Positions 55,659 to 63,751 of a DNA stretch of 64,000 bases are shown here, in pieces. Numbering within the stretch: the first letter of the stretch is position 1; each line of letters begins with the position of its first letter. The translations under genes were made by a program, and so were the position numbers. The notes below the pieces were generated by a model that had not been told where the DNA came from, searched no databases, and was given only the letters and a program-made list of their open reading frames with translations. The DNA lies in the NCBI GenBank assembly GCA_900553465.1, contig USDT01000009.1:10137-74136 (forward strand). Direction: 5' to 3'. Origin of the DNA: an uncultured Prevotella sp. Its GTDB lineage: Bacteria; Bacteroidota; Bacteroidia; Bacteroidales; Bacteroidaceae.

Positions 55659-56447
55659 TCAGTTTTGTCTCAATTTTTCCATCATACGCAGACGTTGCAG
55701 AAAACGGTTGTTTTTCAGTCCGCTGTTGGTTTTCACCATACCCATGCAGTACTTGCTGAACCCCATCGGCATGATGCGCAGCTGGCGCAACATCTCAAGC
55801 ACGGGCGAGAAGGCGAGTCCGTCGCGCTTCAGCTCTATGATGACGATGTCGTCGAAAGCCGCGTCCTGATTGGTCACCAGGTTGTGGAATCTAAGATTTA
55901 AGTCTATTGTCAGCCGCTCGGTCTTCTGCCTGTTGACAAGCGTTATACGGTCGAAGCGGTTCTCTATCTGTTCTTTCAGTGTGTTGATGTCATACTTCAG
56001 ATGACTCGTCACGAACTCACTGCATGAGGCAGGGCGCCCGTTGCGGTTGTCGTCGAATATGACGTCATACTGAGGTTCGGCCGGACTGAAATTGTCTATT
56101 GCCACCCGCTGCTTGCTCGTACGGCCGTGATTGTTCTTCGTCTTCACCTCGAGAAAGTTCAGACTCGAATCCACATACGACCTTATGCGCAGCTTCTGGC
56201 GGTTCAGCCTGCCGTTGTGGTGCACCATGAACATGTCGCACTCCTCCGTGTCGAAATACACAGTGTAATACGAAGCCATGCGTCTGCCGTCTATTTCCTG
56301 TATCAGATAATTGTCCTGAGCCATGACAAGAAGCCTGGCCAGCATCTTTTTCGTCGTCACAAACTTGACGTCCGTCCTGTTCATCAGGCGTATGCTGCTC
56401 ATTTCGTCAAGGGTAATAGGTTCAAATGAATTTAGCAGTTCGGTCAC
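55659..56447 (-). CDS. VTC-domain polyphosphate polymerase
   Basis: A 262-residue VTC (vacuolar transporter chaperone) catalytic-domain protein of the CYTH-like tunnel fold: LMNRTDVKFVTTKKML, basic NRQKLRIRSYVDSSLNFLEVKTKN, and the ILELK-like DIVIIELKRDG. It should make polyphosphate from ATP. The start is set at GTG 56447 (reading TELLNSFEPITLDEM, typical of the family) because a good promoter lies at 56472-56479; the longer frame would begin upstream of it. First gene of the four-gene cluster. Confidence 0.85.
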   Translation of the reverse strand: MTELLNSFEPITLDEMSSIRLMNRTDVKFVTTKKMLARLLVMAQDNYLIQEIDGRRMASYYTVYFDTEECDMFMVHHNGRLNRQKLRIRSYVDSSLNFLEVKTKNNHGRTSKQRVAIDNFSPAEPQYDVIFDDNRNGRPASCSEFVTSHLKYDINTLKEQIENRFDRITLVNRQKTERLTIDLNLRFHNLVTNQDAAFDDIVIIELKRDGLAFSPVLEMLRQLRIMPMGFSKYCMGMVKTNSGLKNNRFLQRLRMMEKLRQN

Positions 56448-56471
56448 GGTAACACTTTTGTAATTATTTTG

Positions 56472-56479
56472 CAAATATA
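56472..56479 (-). promoter_or_regulatory. Promoter -7 box of the VTC cluster
   Basis: Minus-strand TATATTTG fits TAnnTTTG, about 25 bp before the GTG start at 56447. Confidence 0.65.
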
Positions 56480-56720
56480 ATGCAATATTCCTTACGGAGC
56501 AAATAAAAGCTTTGCTTATTGATTTTTTGAACAGTAATTTCCCACTCGGGACATGAACACTACGTGGCTTGCATGAGGCTATACTGACTATAAACAGATG
56601 CATCCGCACGTCATCTGCCGCACCGCTCACACATGTACGGCAGCACAACACAAGCAAAGAGACATACAAAGAACAATTAAAAAAATTCTTATTTCATTCG
56701 TGTTTGACACAAAAAAAATG

Positions 56721-56728
56721 TAACTTTG
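56721..56728 (+). promoter_or_regulatory. Promoter -7 box of tRNA-Leu
   Basis: TAACTTTG fits TAnnTTTG, with TTTGAC 14 bp upstream. It lies 87 bp before the tRNA. Confidence 0.55.
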
Positions 56729-56815
56729 CACCGATTATGCTTCACGCACAATCATTGCGACCGGCACAAACCACCTCAGAGGTGCGACACGTGCGGACCG
56801 CAAAACTCACATTTT

Positions 56816-56897
56816 GCGCTTGTGGCGGAATTGGTAGACGCGCCAGACTTAGGATCTGGTGTCTCGCGACGTGTAGGTTCGAGTCCTATCAGGCGCA
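56816..56897 (+). tRNA. tRNA-Leu(TAG)
   Basis: The acceptor arms GCGCTTG and CAGGCGC pair (one wobble). The anticodon stem CCAGA/TCTGG encloses CTTAGGA, giving anticodon TAG (leucine, codon CTA). A long variable arm (TGTCTCGCGACGT) and the T-arm GGTTCGAGTCC confirm leucine class. CCA is not encoded. Confidence 0.97.
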
Positions 56898-56904
56898 CAC
56901 AGAC

Positions 56905-56945
56905 AACGCCGGACAGTAATTCACAACTGTCCGGCGTTTTGTTTT
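56905..56945 (+). terminator. Terminator after tRNA-Leu
   Basis: AACGCCGGACAGT pairs with ACTGTCCGGCGTT around an eight-base loop, followed by TTGTTTTT. Confidence 0.88.
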
Positions 56946-57018
56946 TACACCACACATATATTAATACACACGCGCGGGAAACTTCCGTACACTCATCCAC
57001 ACGCTTCCCCTGGACACG

Positions 57019-57061
57019 AAAAAAACGGCGCATGCGGTGATACATACTCCACATGCGCCGT
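57019..57061 (-). terminator. Terminator of asd
   Basis: On the minus strand ACGGCGCATG pairs with CATGCGCCGT, followed by seven T; 34 bp past the asd stop. Confidence 0.88.
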
Positions 57062-57094
57062 CTGTTTATCGTACAGGCGTACGACCGAAGCACA

Positions 57095-58105
57095 TTACTT
57101 CACGTCGCCTACCTTTATAAGATATTCGGCTATCTGCACTGCGTTGAGCGCCGCACCCTTACGTATCTGGTCGCCACTAAGCCACAGTGTAAGACCACAA
57201 TCGTCGGCAAGATCCTTGCGCACGCGGCCTACATACACATCGTCCAGACCTGCTGTCTCGAGCGGCATCGGATAGACGAGGTTTGACGGATCGTCCTTGA
57301 GAGTACATCCCGGTGCTGCGGCAATGGCCTTCTGCGCATCCTCAACGCTTATCGGGCTTTCTGTCTCAATCCAAACGCTCTCCGAATGTGAACGGAGCGA
57401 CGACACACGGACACATGTGGCAGAGCACTTCACGTCGCTGTGCATAATCTTGCGTGTCTCGTTGAACATCTTCATCTCTTCCTTGGTGTAGCCGTTCTCA
57501 GTGAAAACATCTATCTGCGGAATAACGTTATAAGCCAGCTGATGCGGGAACTTCTCCACTGTCACGGGCTTGCCTTCCACGAGTTCCTCATACTGCTGCT
57601 GCAGTTCGGCCATGGCTGCGGCTCCTGCGCCACTCGCACTCTGATAGCTCGACACATGTATGCGCTTGATGTGACTGAGCTGCTCCAACGGTTTGAGCAC
57701 CACTACCATCATGATTGTAGTGCAGTTAGGGTTGGCGATGATGCCACGCGGACGGTTGAGGGCATCCTCGGCGTTGCACTCAGGCACAACCAAAGGCACG
57801 TCGTCGCACATGCGGAAAGCGCTTGAGTTGTCTATCATCACAGCTCCATGCTTGGTGATTGTCTCGGCAAACTCTTTCGATGTGCCGCCACCGGCAGATA
57901 CGAAAGCAATGTCAACATCCTTGAAGTCGTCGTTGTGCTGCAACAGTTTCACCTCGTATTCCTTTCCCTTGAAGCTGTATTTGCGGCCGGCCGAACGCTC
58001 CGAGCCGAAAAGTACCAGTTCATCCATCGGGAAATCACGCTCTGCAAGTATGCGCAGGAACTCCTGTCCTACGGCTCCGCTTGCTCCTACAATTGCTACT
58101 TTCAT
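57095..58105 (-). CDS. asd: Aspartate-semialdehyde dehydrogenase
   Basis: A 336-residue NADP-dependent enzyme reducing aspartyl phosphate to the semialdehyde for lysine, threonine, methionine and diaminopimelate synthesis. Rossmann motif [15 protein letters not shown], catalytic Cys in [12 protein letters not shown] (about 129), and [16 protein letters not shown]. Normal length. Transcribed alone, with a leader of about 145 nt from the box at 58254-58261. Confidence 0.95.
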   Translation of the reverse strand: MKVAIVGASGAVGQEFLRILAERDFPMDELVLFGSERSAGRKYSFKGKEYEVKLLQHNDDFKDVDIAFVSAGGGTSKEFAETITKHGAVMIDNSSAFRMCDDVPLVVPECNAEDALNRPRGIIANPNCTTIMMVVVLKPLEQLSHIKRIHVSSYQSASGAGAAAMAELQQQYEELVEGKPVTVEKFPHQLAYNVIPQIDVFTENGYTKEEMKMFNETRKIMHSDVKCSATCVRVSSLRSHSESVWIETESPISVEDAQKAIAAAPGCTLKDDPSNLVYPMPLETAGLDDVYVGRVRKDLADDCGLTLWLSGDQIRKGAALNAVQIAEYLIKVGDVK

Positions 58106-58253
58106 AATGTTATAATCTTTATGTTGTTATACTTCCTTCTTCTTTGCCATGCCGTCCGCGACACAAAGTCGTGCCGTCCGTCACCCCGACGAAGCTACAT
58201 CTCCATGCGCAGACTTATGCCTAAAGGCATGACATGCAAACAGTTATTCCTTG

Positions 58254-58261
58254 CAAAGATA
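58254..58261 (-). promoter_or_regulatory. Promoter -7 box of asd
   Basis: Minus-strand TATCTTTG fits TAnnTTTG exactly. The leader of about 145 nt contains short hairpins (for example GCATGTCATGCC), but no lysine riboswitch could be recognised. Confidence 0.6.
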
Positions 58262-58538
58262 CAACATTTCCATTAAAATACAATTACCACGGCTCTTTTA
58301 TCGCATCAGAAACAGACACAATGCCGCCAGTCATCACTCCGCGACGACAATATGACCAGCGGACAGCATGCTTCCGTCAAAGCATAACACAACGCATTGT
58401 TTTAACTTATTTTCAATATTACACCTTTATGATTTAACTTTTCATTTTTCACAATCCGGAGAAATCGAAACAGAAAAAAGCGTATCAGAAAGCCATATTC
58501 AGACAATCGGAAAATATTTCACGCCACACACAGATGCA

Positions 58539-58648
58539 GAAAAGGCCATATTGCATCGCGAAACAGTACATATCATGGCACGAAATGCACCGTATCATGC
58601 CACGATATAGGCTATTTCACAGGCTGATACAGGCCATTTTGCAAGACG
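58539..58648. repeat. 22-bp repeat array G (5 units)
   Basis: Units start at 58539, 58561, 58583, 58605 and 58627; the last ends CAAGACG, close to the TGACG end. It lies between divergently transcribed genes. Followed by a short piece of the composite element (CTTCAAACATAA), without the hairpin module or the box. Confidence 0.85.
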
Positions 58649-59047
58649 AAGAAAAATACACCGCATTAAGCTTCAAACATAAGCGCATAACAATCAGCTG
58701 ATTACTAACAAATGTGCAAAGCCGTTATCTTTCACGAAAAACGCAGCCGACGTGATTTGATTTCAAAATATGAAGATTTCAGCGACACTATTTTAACATT
58801 TCAAATTCAAAATATATTAATTTCTGTTTACACAAAACGCATTACAACAACTATTTTACACATCTTGCAGAGCAGACTACAAACATGCACACCACAAGCA
58901 CACACGACTGCAATACAACCGACAACGCGCCGCACAGACCATACCATACAGCTCCACACCGTCTCACAAACATGCGTCGAAGCATGCAAATAGTGTTCTG
59001 TTCGGCCCATTTCCGCGTTTTTATTCGTTTATTCCGCCAATTTTGAT

Positions 59048-59055
59048 TAAGTTTG
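59048..59055 (+). promoter_or_regulatory. Promoter -7 box of the antiporter operon
   Basis: TAAGTTTG fits TAnnTTTG, 44 bp before the ATG. Confidence 0.6.
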
Positions 59056-59099
59056 CACATTAATTAAATAACAGAAAGACAAACACCAGCAAAATACCC

Positions 59100-61256
59100 A
59101 TGGCCCAGATAGCGCAATACTTTCCGATAACCGACCCTACGCTCATATTCTTCGTGGTGATGATAATCATCCTCTCGGCGCCCATCATTATGGGAAAGCT
59201 CCGCATTCCGCACATCATCGGTATGGTGCTGGCCGGAGTGCTCGTAGGCAAGTACGGACTCAACATTCTGGTGCGCGACGACTCGTTCGAACTCTTCGGC
59301 AAGGTGGGACTCTACTACATCATGTTCCTCGCCTCGCTCGAGATGAACATGGACGGCATACGCAAGGACGGGCGGAGATTTCTCACCTTCGGTCTGCTCA
59401 CCTTCTCGGCACCGTTCGTTCTGACCTATTTCATGAGCACCGAACTGCTGGGCTACTCCCAGCAGGCATCTCTACTGCTGGGCTGCATCATGGCTTCCAA
59501 CACTCTGATAGCCTATCCCATTGTGAGCCGCTACGGTCTTCAGCGCAAGAAGAGCGTGTCGCTGAGCGTCGGTTCGTCCATGATATCGCTGTTGCTTGCC
59601 CTTGTCACGCTGGCCGCCCTCGTGGCCTCGCACAGGGAGAGCACCGGTTTCTGGTTCTGGGTGTGGTTTGTCGCCAAATTCTTTGTCTACATAGGGTCGA
59701 TGGTTCTCATCATTCCGAGACTCACGCGCTGGTTTTTGCGCCGCTACAGCGACGCCGTGATGCAGTTCATCTTCGTCATGTCCATGCTCTTCATGAGTGC
59801 CGCACTGAGCGAGGCCGTGGGACTTGAGGGCATCTTCGGAGCCTTCGTCGCCGGACTCATACTCAACCGCTACATACCGCACGTGTCGCCTCTGATGAAC
59901 CGCATAGAGTTTATCGGCAACGCACTGTTCATCCCCTACTTCCTCATCGGTGTGGGCATGCTCATCAATGTGCGCCTGCTCTTCGCCGGCACGGGCATCA
60001 TCTGGGTGGTGCTTGCCATCACCTTCTTCGGCACATTCGGCAAGGCCATCGCCGCATACCTGTCGGCCCGTCTGTTCCGCCTGCCGCTATCGTCGGGCAA
60101 CATGATGTTCGGACTCACCTCAGCTCATGCCGCCGGTTCCATAGCCATGATAATGGTGGGTATGAGAATTGAGACATCGCCGGGCCATTTCCTCGTAAAT
60201 GACGAGATGCTCAACGCCGTGGTGATAATGATTCTCTTCACGTGCATCATATCGACAATGATGACCGAGTCGGCCGCACAGCAGATAATACTGCGCGACA
60301 AGGACATGCCGCAGGACGACGGACAGACAGATGACGAACGCATACTCATCCCGATGAAATATCCAGAGTATGCAAACCGCCTGCTGAGTCTTGCACTCAT
60401 GATGCGCAACCCGCGTCTGGGACGTGAGATTGTGGGCCTTAACGTGGTTTATGACGACGACGACATGCGCACCAATCAGGAACGCGGACAGCGCCTTCTG
60501 GAGAGTGTCAGCAAGTATGCCGCAGCAGCCGATGTGAGAATGCAGACTCAGGTGAGAGTGGCTGCCAACATAGCCAACGGCATAAAGCACGCCTTCAAGG
60601 AGTTCCATGCCTCGGAGATTATCATCGGAATGCACATGCACAAGGAGGTGTCGCAGAAGTTCTGGGGAGCGTTCCACCAGAGTCTGTTCAACGGACTGAA
60701 CAATCAGATAATAATGGCGCGCCTGAAACAGCCGCTCACAACCATACGCCACATACACGTGGCTGTGCCGTCGAGGGCACAGTTCGAACCGGGATTCTAC
60801 CGTTGGCTCGAACGAATGGACCGCCTCGCAGGCAACATGGAGTGCCGGATGATGTTCCACGGACGTCCCGACACACTCTCACTCATCAACAAATACACCG
60901 TGCAGCGTCACCCAGAGGTGAAAGCCGAATACATGTCGATGACCCACTGGAACGAGATGCCGAAACTCGCGGCCAACATAAACGAGGATCATCTGTTTGT
61001 GGTAGTGGCTGCACGAAAGGGCACAGTGTCATACAAGAACGCGATAGAATATCTGCCCGAGGAGCTGACGACGCATTTCTCAGGCACCAACCTCATGATT
61101 ATATTCCCCGACCAGCACGGCAACGCTATGGACGAAATGACCTTCGCACAGCCGCAACACACCGAGGACCGAAGCGCTTACGAGAGCATCGGAAAGTGGA
61201 TAAACCGCATGAAGAAGTCGGGAAAGAACCGTGCCGACGGCAGCGACGTGCAATGA
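59100..61256 (+). CDS. CPA2-type cation:proton antiporter with cytosolic C-terminal domain
   Basis: A 718-residue protein. Residues about 10-400 have some 12 membrane segments with IPHIIGMVLAGVLVGKYGL and LSEAVGLEGIFGAFVAGLILNR, as in KefB/NhaS3-like Na+(K+)/H+ antiporters. The remaining 300 residues form a soluble domain reminiscent of universal-stress-type regulatory domains (ASEIIIGMHMHKE). It exchanges a monovalent cation for protons across the inner membrane. First gene of an operon with the LolD-like ATPase, CvfB-like and TcdA genes. Confidence 0.9.
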   Translation: MAQIAQYFPITDPTLIFFVVMIIILSAPIIMGKLRIPHIIGMVLAGVLVGKYGLNILVRDDSFELFGKVGLYYIMFLASLEMNMDGIRKDGRRFLTFGLLTFSAPFVLTYFMSTELLGYSQQASLLLGCIMASNTLIAYPIVSRYGLQRKKSVSLSVGSSMISLLLALVTLAALVASHRESTGFWFWVWFVAKFFVYIGSMVLIIPRLTRWFLRRYSDAVMQFIFVMSMLFMSAALSEAVGLEGIFGAFVAGLILNRYIPHVSPLMNRIEFIGNALFIPYFLIGVGMLINVRLLFAGTGIIWVVLAITFFGTFGKAIAAYLSARLFRLPLSSGNMMFGLTSAHAAGSIAMIMVGMRIETSPGHFLVNDEMLNAVVIMILFTCIISTMMTESAAQQIILRDKDMPQDDGQTDDERILIPMKYPEYANRLLSLALMMRNPRLGREIVGLNVVYDDDDMRTNQERGQRLLESVSKYAAAADVRMQTQVRVAANIANGIKHAFKEFHASEIIIGMHMHKEVSQKFWGAFHQSLFNGLNNQIIMARLKQPLTTIRHIHVAVPSRAQFEPGFYRWLERMDRLAGNMECRMMFHGRPDTLSLINKYTVQRHPEVKAEYMSMTHWNEMPKLAANINEDHLFVVVAARKGTVSYKNAIEYLPEELTTHFSGTNLMIIFPDQHGNAMDEMTFAQPQHTEDRSAYESIGKWINRMKKSGKNRADGSDVQ

Positions 61257-61324
61257 CAGCGGCCTGACAGCCACACATCAACCGACGGCACGCACTCATA
61301 ACAAAAGACAAACATACTGTATTT

Positions 61325-62062
61325 ATGATAGACATCAAGGGTATTACCAAAAGTTTCGGCTCACTGCAGGTGCTCAAAGGCATCGACCTGCACATTGACA
61401 AAGGCGAGGTGGTGAGCATAGTCGGACCCAGCGGAGCAGGCAAGACCACTCTGCTGCAGATCATCGGTACACTCGACAGACCGGACAGCGGCTCGATTGT
61501 CATCGACGGAATAGACGTAAGAAAACTCAACTCCAGACAAATAGGCGAGTTCCGCAACCGCCACATAGGTTTCGTATTCCAGTTCCACCAGCTCCTTCCG
61601 GAGTTCACGGCAATAGAGAACATCATGATTCCGGCATTCATCGGAGGCATGGGCAAGAGCGAGGCCAAGGAGCGCGCGCTCGAACTGCTGCGTTTCATGG
61701 GTCTGGAAGACCGCGCCACACACAAGCCGGCCGAATTGTCGGGAGGCGAGAAGCAGCGTGTGGCTGTGGCGAGAGCACTGATGAACAACCCGGCAGTGAT
61801 TCTTGCAGACGAACCCAGCGGCAGTCTTGACTCAAAGAACAAGGAAGAACTGCACCGCCTGTTCTTCGAACTGCGCGACAAATTCGGCCAGACATTCGTC
61901 ATCGTGACACACGACGAGAACCTTGCCAAGATAACCGACCGCACCATTGTGATGAAGGACGGAATGCTGGAGAACAGCTTCTCTGCAGCCGCACCGGCAT
62001 CGACGGAAGAAACTCCTAAGGATACAGCCGGAGCGGAAGACTCCGACGGTGACGGCGAATAA
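61325..62062 (+). CDS. LolD-like ABC transporter ATP-binding protein
   Basis: A 245-residue ABC ATPase of the LolD/MacB branch. Walker [12 protein letters not shown] (about 35-45), Q-loop [10 protein letters not shown], signature [15 protein letters not shown] (about 137-151), Walker [13 protein letters not shown]. An unusual acidic tail (about 25 residues, [14 protein letters not shown] and onward) follows the domain. The membrane partner is not next to it, so the export substrate (lipoprotein or other) is unproven. Confidence 0.92.
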   Translation: MIDIKGITKSFGSLQVLKGIDLHIDKGEVVSIVGPSGAGKTTLLQIIGTLDRPDSGSIVIDGIDVRKLNSRQIGEFRNRHIGFVFQFHQLLPEFTAIENIMIPAFIGGMGKSEAKERALELLRFMGLEDRATHKPAELSGGEKQRVAVARALMNNPAVILADEPSGSLDSKNKEELHRLFFELRDKFGQTFVIVTHDENLAKITDRTIVMKDGMLENSFSAAAPASTEETPKDTAGAEDSDGDGE

Positions 62063-62099
62063 TCTTTTCTTTATTTCAAACCACAAAAAACAGACTGAC

Positions 62100-62933
62100 A
62101 TGATAAAGCTCGGCGACTACAACATACTGACTGTCGTTAAGGAAGTGGACTTCGGACTGTATCTCGACGGAGGCGATGAGGGCGAAATACTGCTGCCCCG
62201 TCGCTACGTACCCGAGGGTGCCGAACCAGGCGACACGATGGAAGTGTTCATCTATCTCGACAATGAGGAAAGGCTCGTAGCCACAACAGAGATTCCTCTG
62301 GCTAAGGTTGGCGACTTCGCTTATCTTGAAGTTGCATGGGTGAACCAGCACGGAGCGTTCCTCAACTGGGGCCTGATGAAAGACCTGTTCTGCCCGTTCC
62401 GCGAGCAGAAAATGCGCATGGTGAAGGGCAACAAATACATAGTCCACGTGCACCTTGACGAAGAGAGCTACCGCATCATGGCGTCTGCCAAGGTGGAACA
62501 CTTCCTCAGTGAGGAGATGCCACCCTATCAGCGCGGCGACGAGGTGGACATGCTGGTGTGGCAGAAGACCGATCTGGGCTTCAAGGTGATTGTGGACAAC
62601 AAGTTCCAGGGCCTCATATACGACGACCAGATTTTTGAATACATACACACGGGCGACCGCATGAAAGGCTACGTGAACACTGTCAGACCCGACGGAAAGA
62701 TAGACCTTATGGTGCAGCCTTTGGGACGCCGGCGCACCACCGACTTCGCAGAGACCCTGCTGGAGTACATGCGTGGCAACGGCGGAATGTGTCCGCTGGG
62801 TGACAAAAGCGACGCCGAGGACATAAAGGAGATGTTCCATGTGAGCAAGAAGGTGTTCAAACGTGCCGTGGGCGACCTGTACAAGCGCCGGCTGATAAGC
62901 ATTTCGGACAACTCTCTAAAGCTGAACGACTGA
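62100..62933 (+). CDS. CvfB-like S1-domain RNA-binding protein
   Basis: A 277-residue protein with tandem S1-like domains (TVVKEVDFGLYLDGGDEGEILLPRR and TDLGFKVIVDNKFQGLIYDDQ) and a C-terminal winged helix (FHVSKKVFKRAVGDLYKRRLISI), the CvfB layout. The ATG at 62100 is preferred over a GTG inside the ATPase gene because IKLGDYN fits the family. The stop overlaps the next start (TGATG). Confidence 0.9.
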   Translation: MIKLGDYNILTVVKEVDFGLYLDGGDEGEILLPRRYVPEGAEPGDTMEVFIYLDNEERLVATTEIPLAKVGDFAYLEVAWVNQHGAFLNWGLMKDLFCPFREQKMRMVKGNKYIVHVHLDEESYRIMASAKVEHFLSEEMPPYQRGDEVDMLVWQKTDLGFKVIVDNKFQGLIYDDQIFEYIHTGDRMKGYVNTVRPDGKIDLMVQPLGRRRTTDFAETLLEYMRGNGGMCPLGDKSDAEDIKEMFHVSKKVFKRAVGDLYKRRLISISDNSLKLND

Positions 62934-63667
62934 TGCAGGAGTGGTATTCAAGGACGGAGATGCTGTTCGGACACGAGGCCATAGAGGCGCTGGCAGCAGC
63001 GCGGGTAGCCGTGTTCGGAGTAGGCGGCGTGGGCGGTTATGCCGTTGAGGTGATGGCGCGCAGCGGCGTGGGACGCATAGATCTGATAGACAACGACACT
63101 GTGAGCATCACCAATATCAACCGTCAGATAATAGCACTCAACAGCAACGTGGGACAATATAAGGTGGACGTGGCGCGCCAAAGGGTTCTCGACATCAATC
63201 CGCAATGCGATGTCAGAGCCATACGCATGTTCTATCTGCCCGAAGAGGCGGACAACATCGACCTGTCGGAATATGACTATGTGGTGGACTGCATCGACAC
63301 CATTAAGGCCAAGATAGACATTGCCATACGCTGCCATGAGCTCGGCGTACCGGTGATAAGCAGCATGGGAGCGGCCAACAAGCTCGACCCGACGATGTTC
63401 CGTGTGACCGATCTGAGCAAGACAAGCATGGACCCGATAGCGCGGATAATGCGTAAGAAACTGCGCAAGGCGGGCATAGAGCATCTGAAAGTGGTTTACA
63501 GCGAGGAGCAACCGGAAAAGGCAACAGACTGTGATGCGCCCGACGACAACGCGACAACATCCAAACGCCCCGTTCCGGCAAGCAATGCCTTCGTGCCGGC
63601 AGCGGCAGGTATAATAATAGGTGGCGAGGTTGTGAAGGACATAATCGGCATAGGCAGAAAACAATAA
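62933..63667 (+). CDS. tcdA: tRNA threonylcarbamoyladenosine dehydratase TcdA
   Basis: A 244-residue ThiF/E1-like enzyme. ATP-binding GVGGVGGYAVEVMARSGVG (about 26-44), the conserved DNDTVSITNINRQI, and DCIDTIKAKIDI. It cyclises t6A37 to ct6A in tRNA. It lacks an obvious catalytic E1 cysteine context beyond this family's usual form. Translationally coupled to the S1 protein gene by a 1-bp overlap; last gene of the operon. Confidence 0.92.
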   Translation: MQEWYSRTEMLFGHEAIEALAAARVAVFGVGGVGGYAVEVMARSGVGRIDLIDNDTVSITNINRQIIALNSNVGQYKVDVARQRVLDINPQCDVRAIRMFYLPEEADNIDLSEYDYVVDCIDTIKAKIDIAIRCHELGVPVISSMGAANKLDPTMFRVTDLSKTSMDPIARIMRKKLRKAGIEHLKVVYSEEQPEKATDCDAPDDNATTSKRPVPASNAFVPAAAGIIIGGEVVKDIIGIGRKQ

Positions 63668-63751
63668 GCTCTCCGGTCAGCAGCGGAAAGCTGTTTCCCA
63701 CAACTGAAAGGAAAGGCAATATGGTGCACTTTCAAATTTTCACCATCCTGC

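Larger units (their letters stand above)
56448..56815. other. Divergent promoter region
   Basis: These 368 bp carry the VTC promoter on the minus strand and the tRNA-Leu promoter on the plus strand. No gene is seen. Confidence 0.6.
58106..59099. other. Divergent gap between asd and the antiporter gene
   Basis: This 994-bp gap contains the asd promoter, array G, a stretch after it (CTTCAAACATAA) shared with element F, a CA-rich stretch (about 58860-58990) without coding signature, and the antiporter promoter. Short minus-strand frames near 58.85-59.06 kb overlap each other in different frames and look spurious. Confidence 0.6.

Noticed and set aside
56448..56669. A longer N-terminus for the VTC polymerase.
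   Set aside because: The extra residues are not family-like, and a clear promoter box (56472-56479) lies inside that stretch.
410..58648. CRISPR arrays as explanation for the 22-bp repeats.
   Set aside because: Units are directly adjacent without unique spacers, are degenerate, and no cas gene is present.
58828..59060. Cysteine-rich hydrophobic small frames on the minus strand before the antiporter gene.
   Set aside because: Two overlapping frames arise from a CA-rich low-complexity stretch; neither has a credible start context or family similarity.
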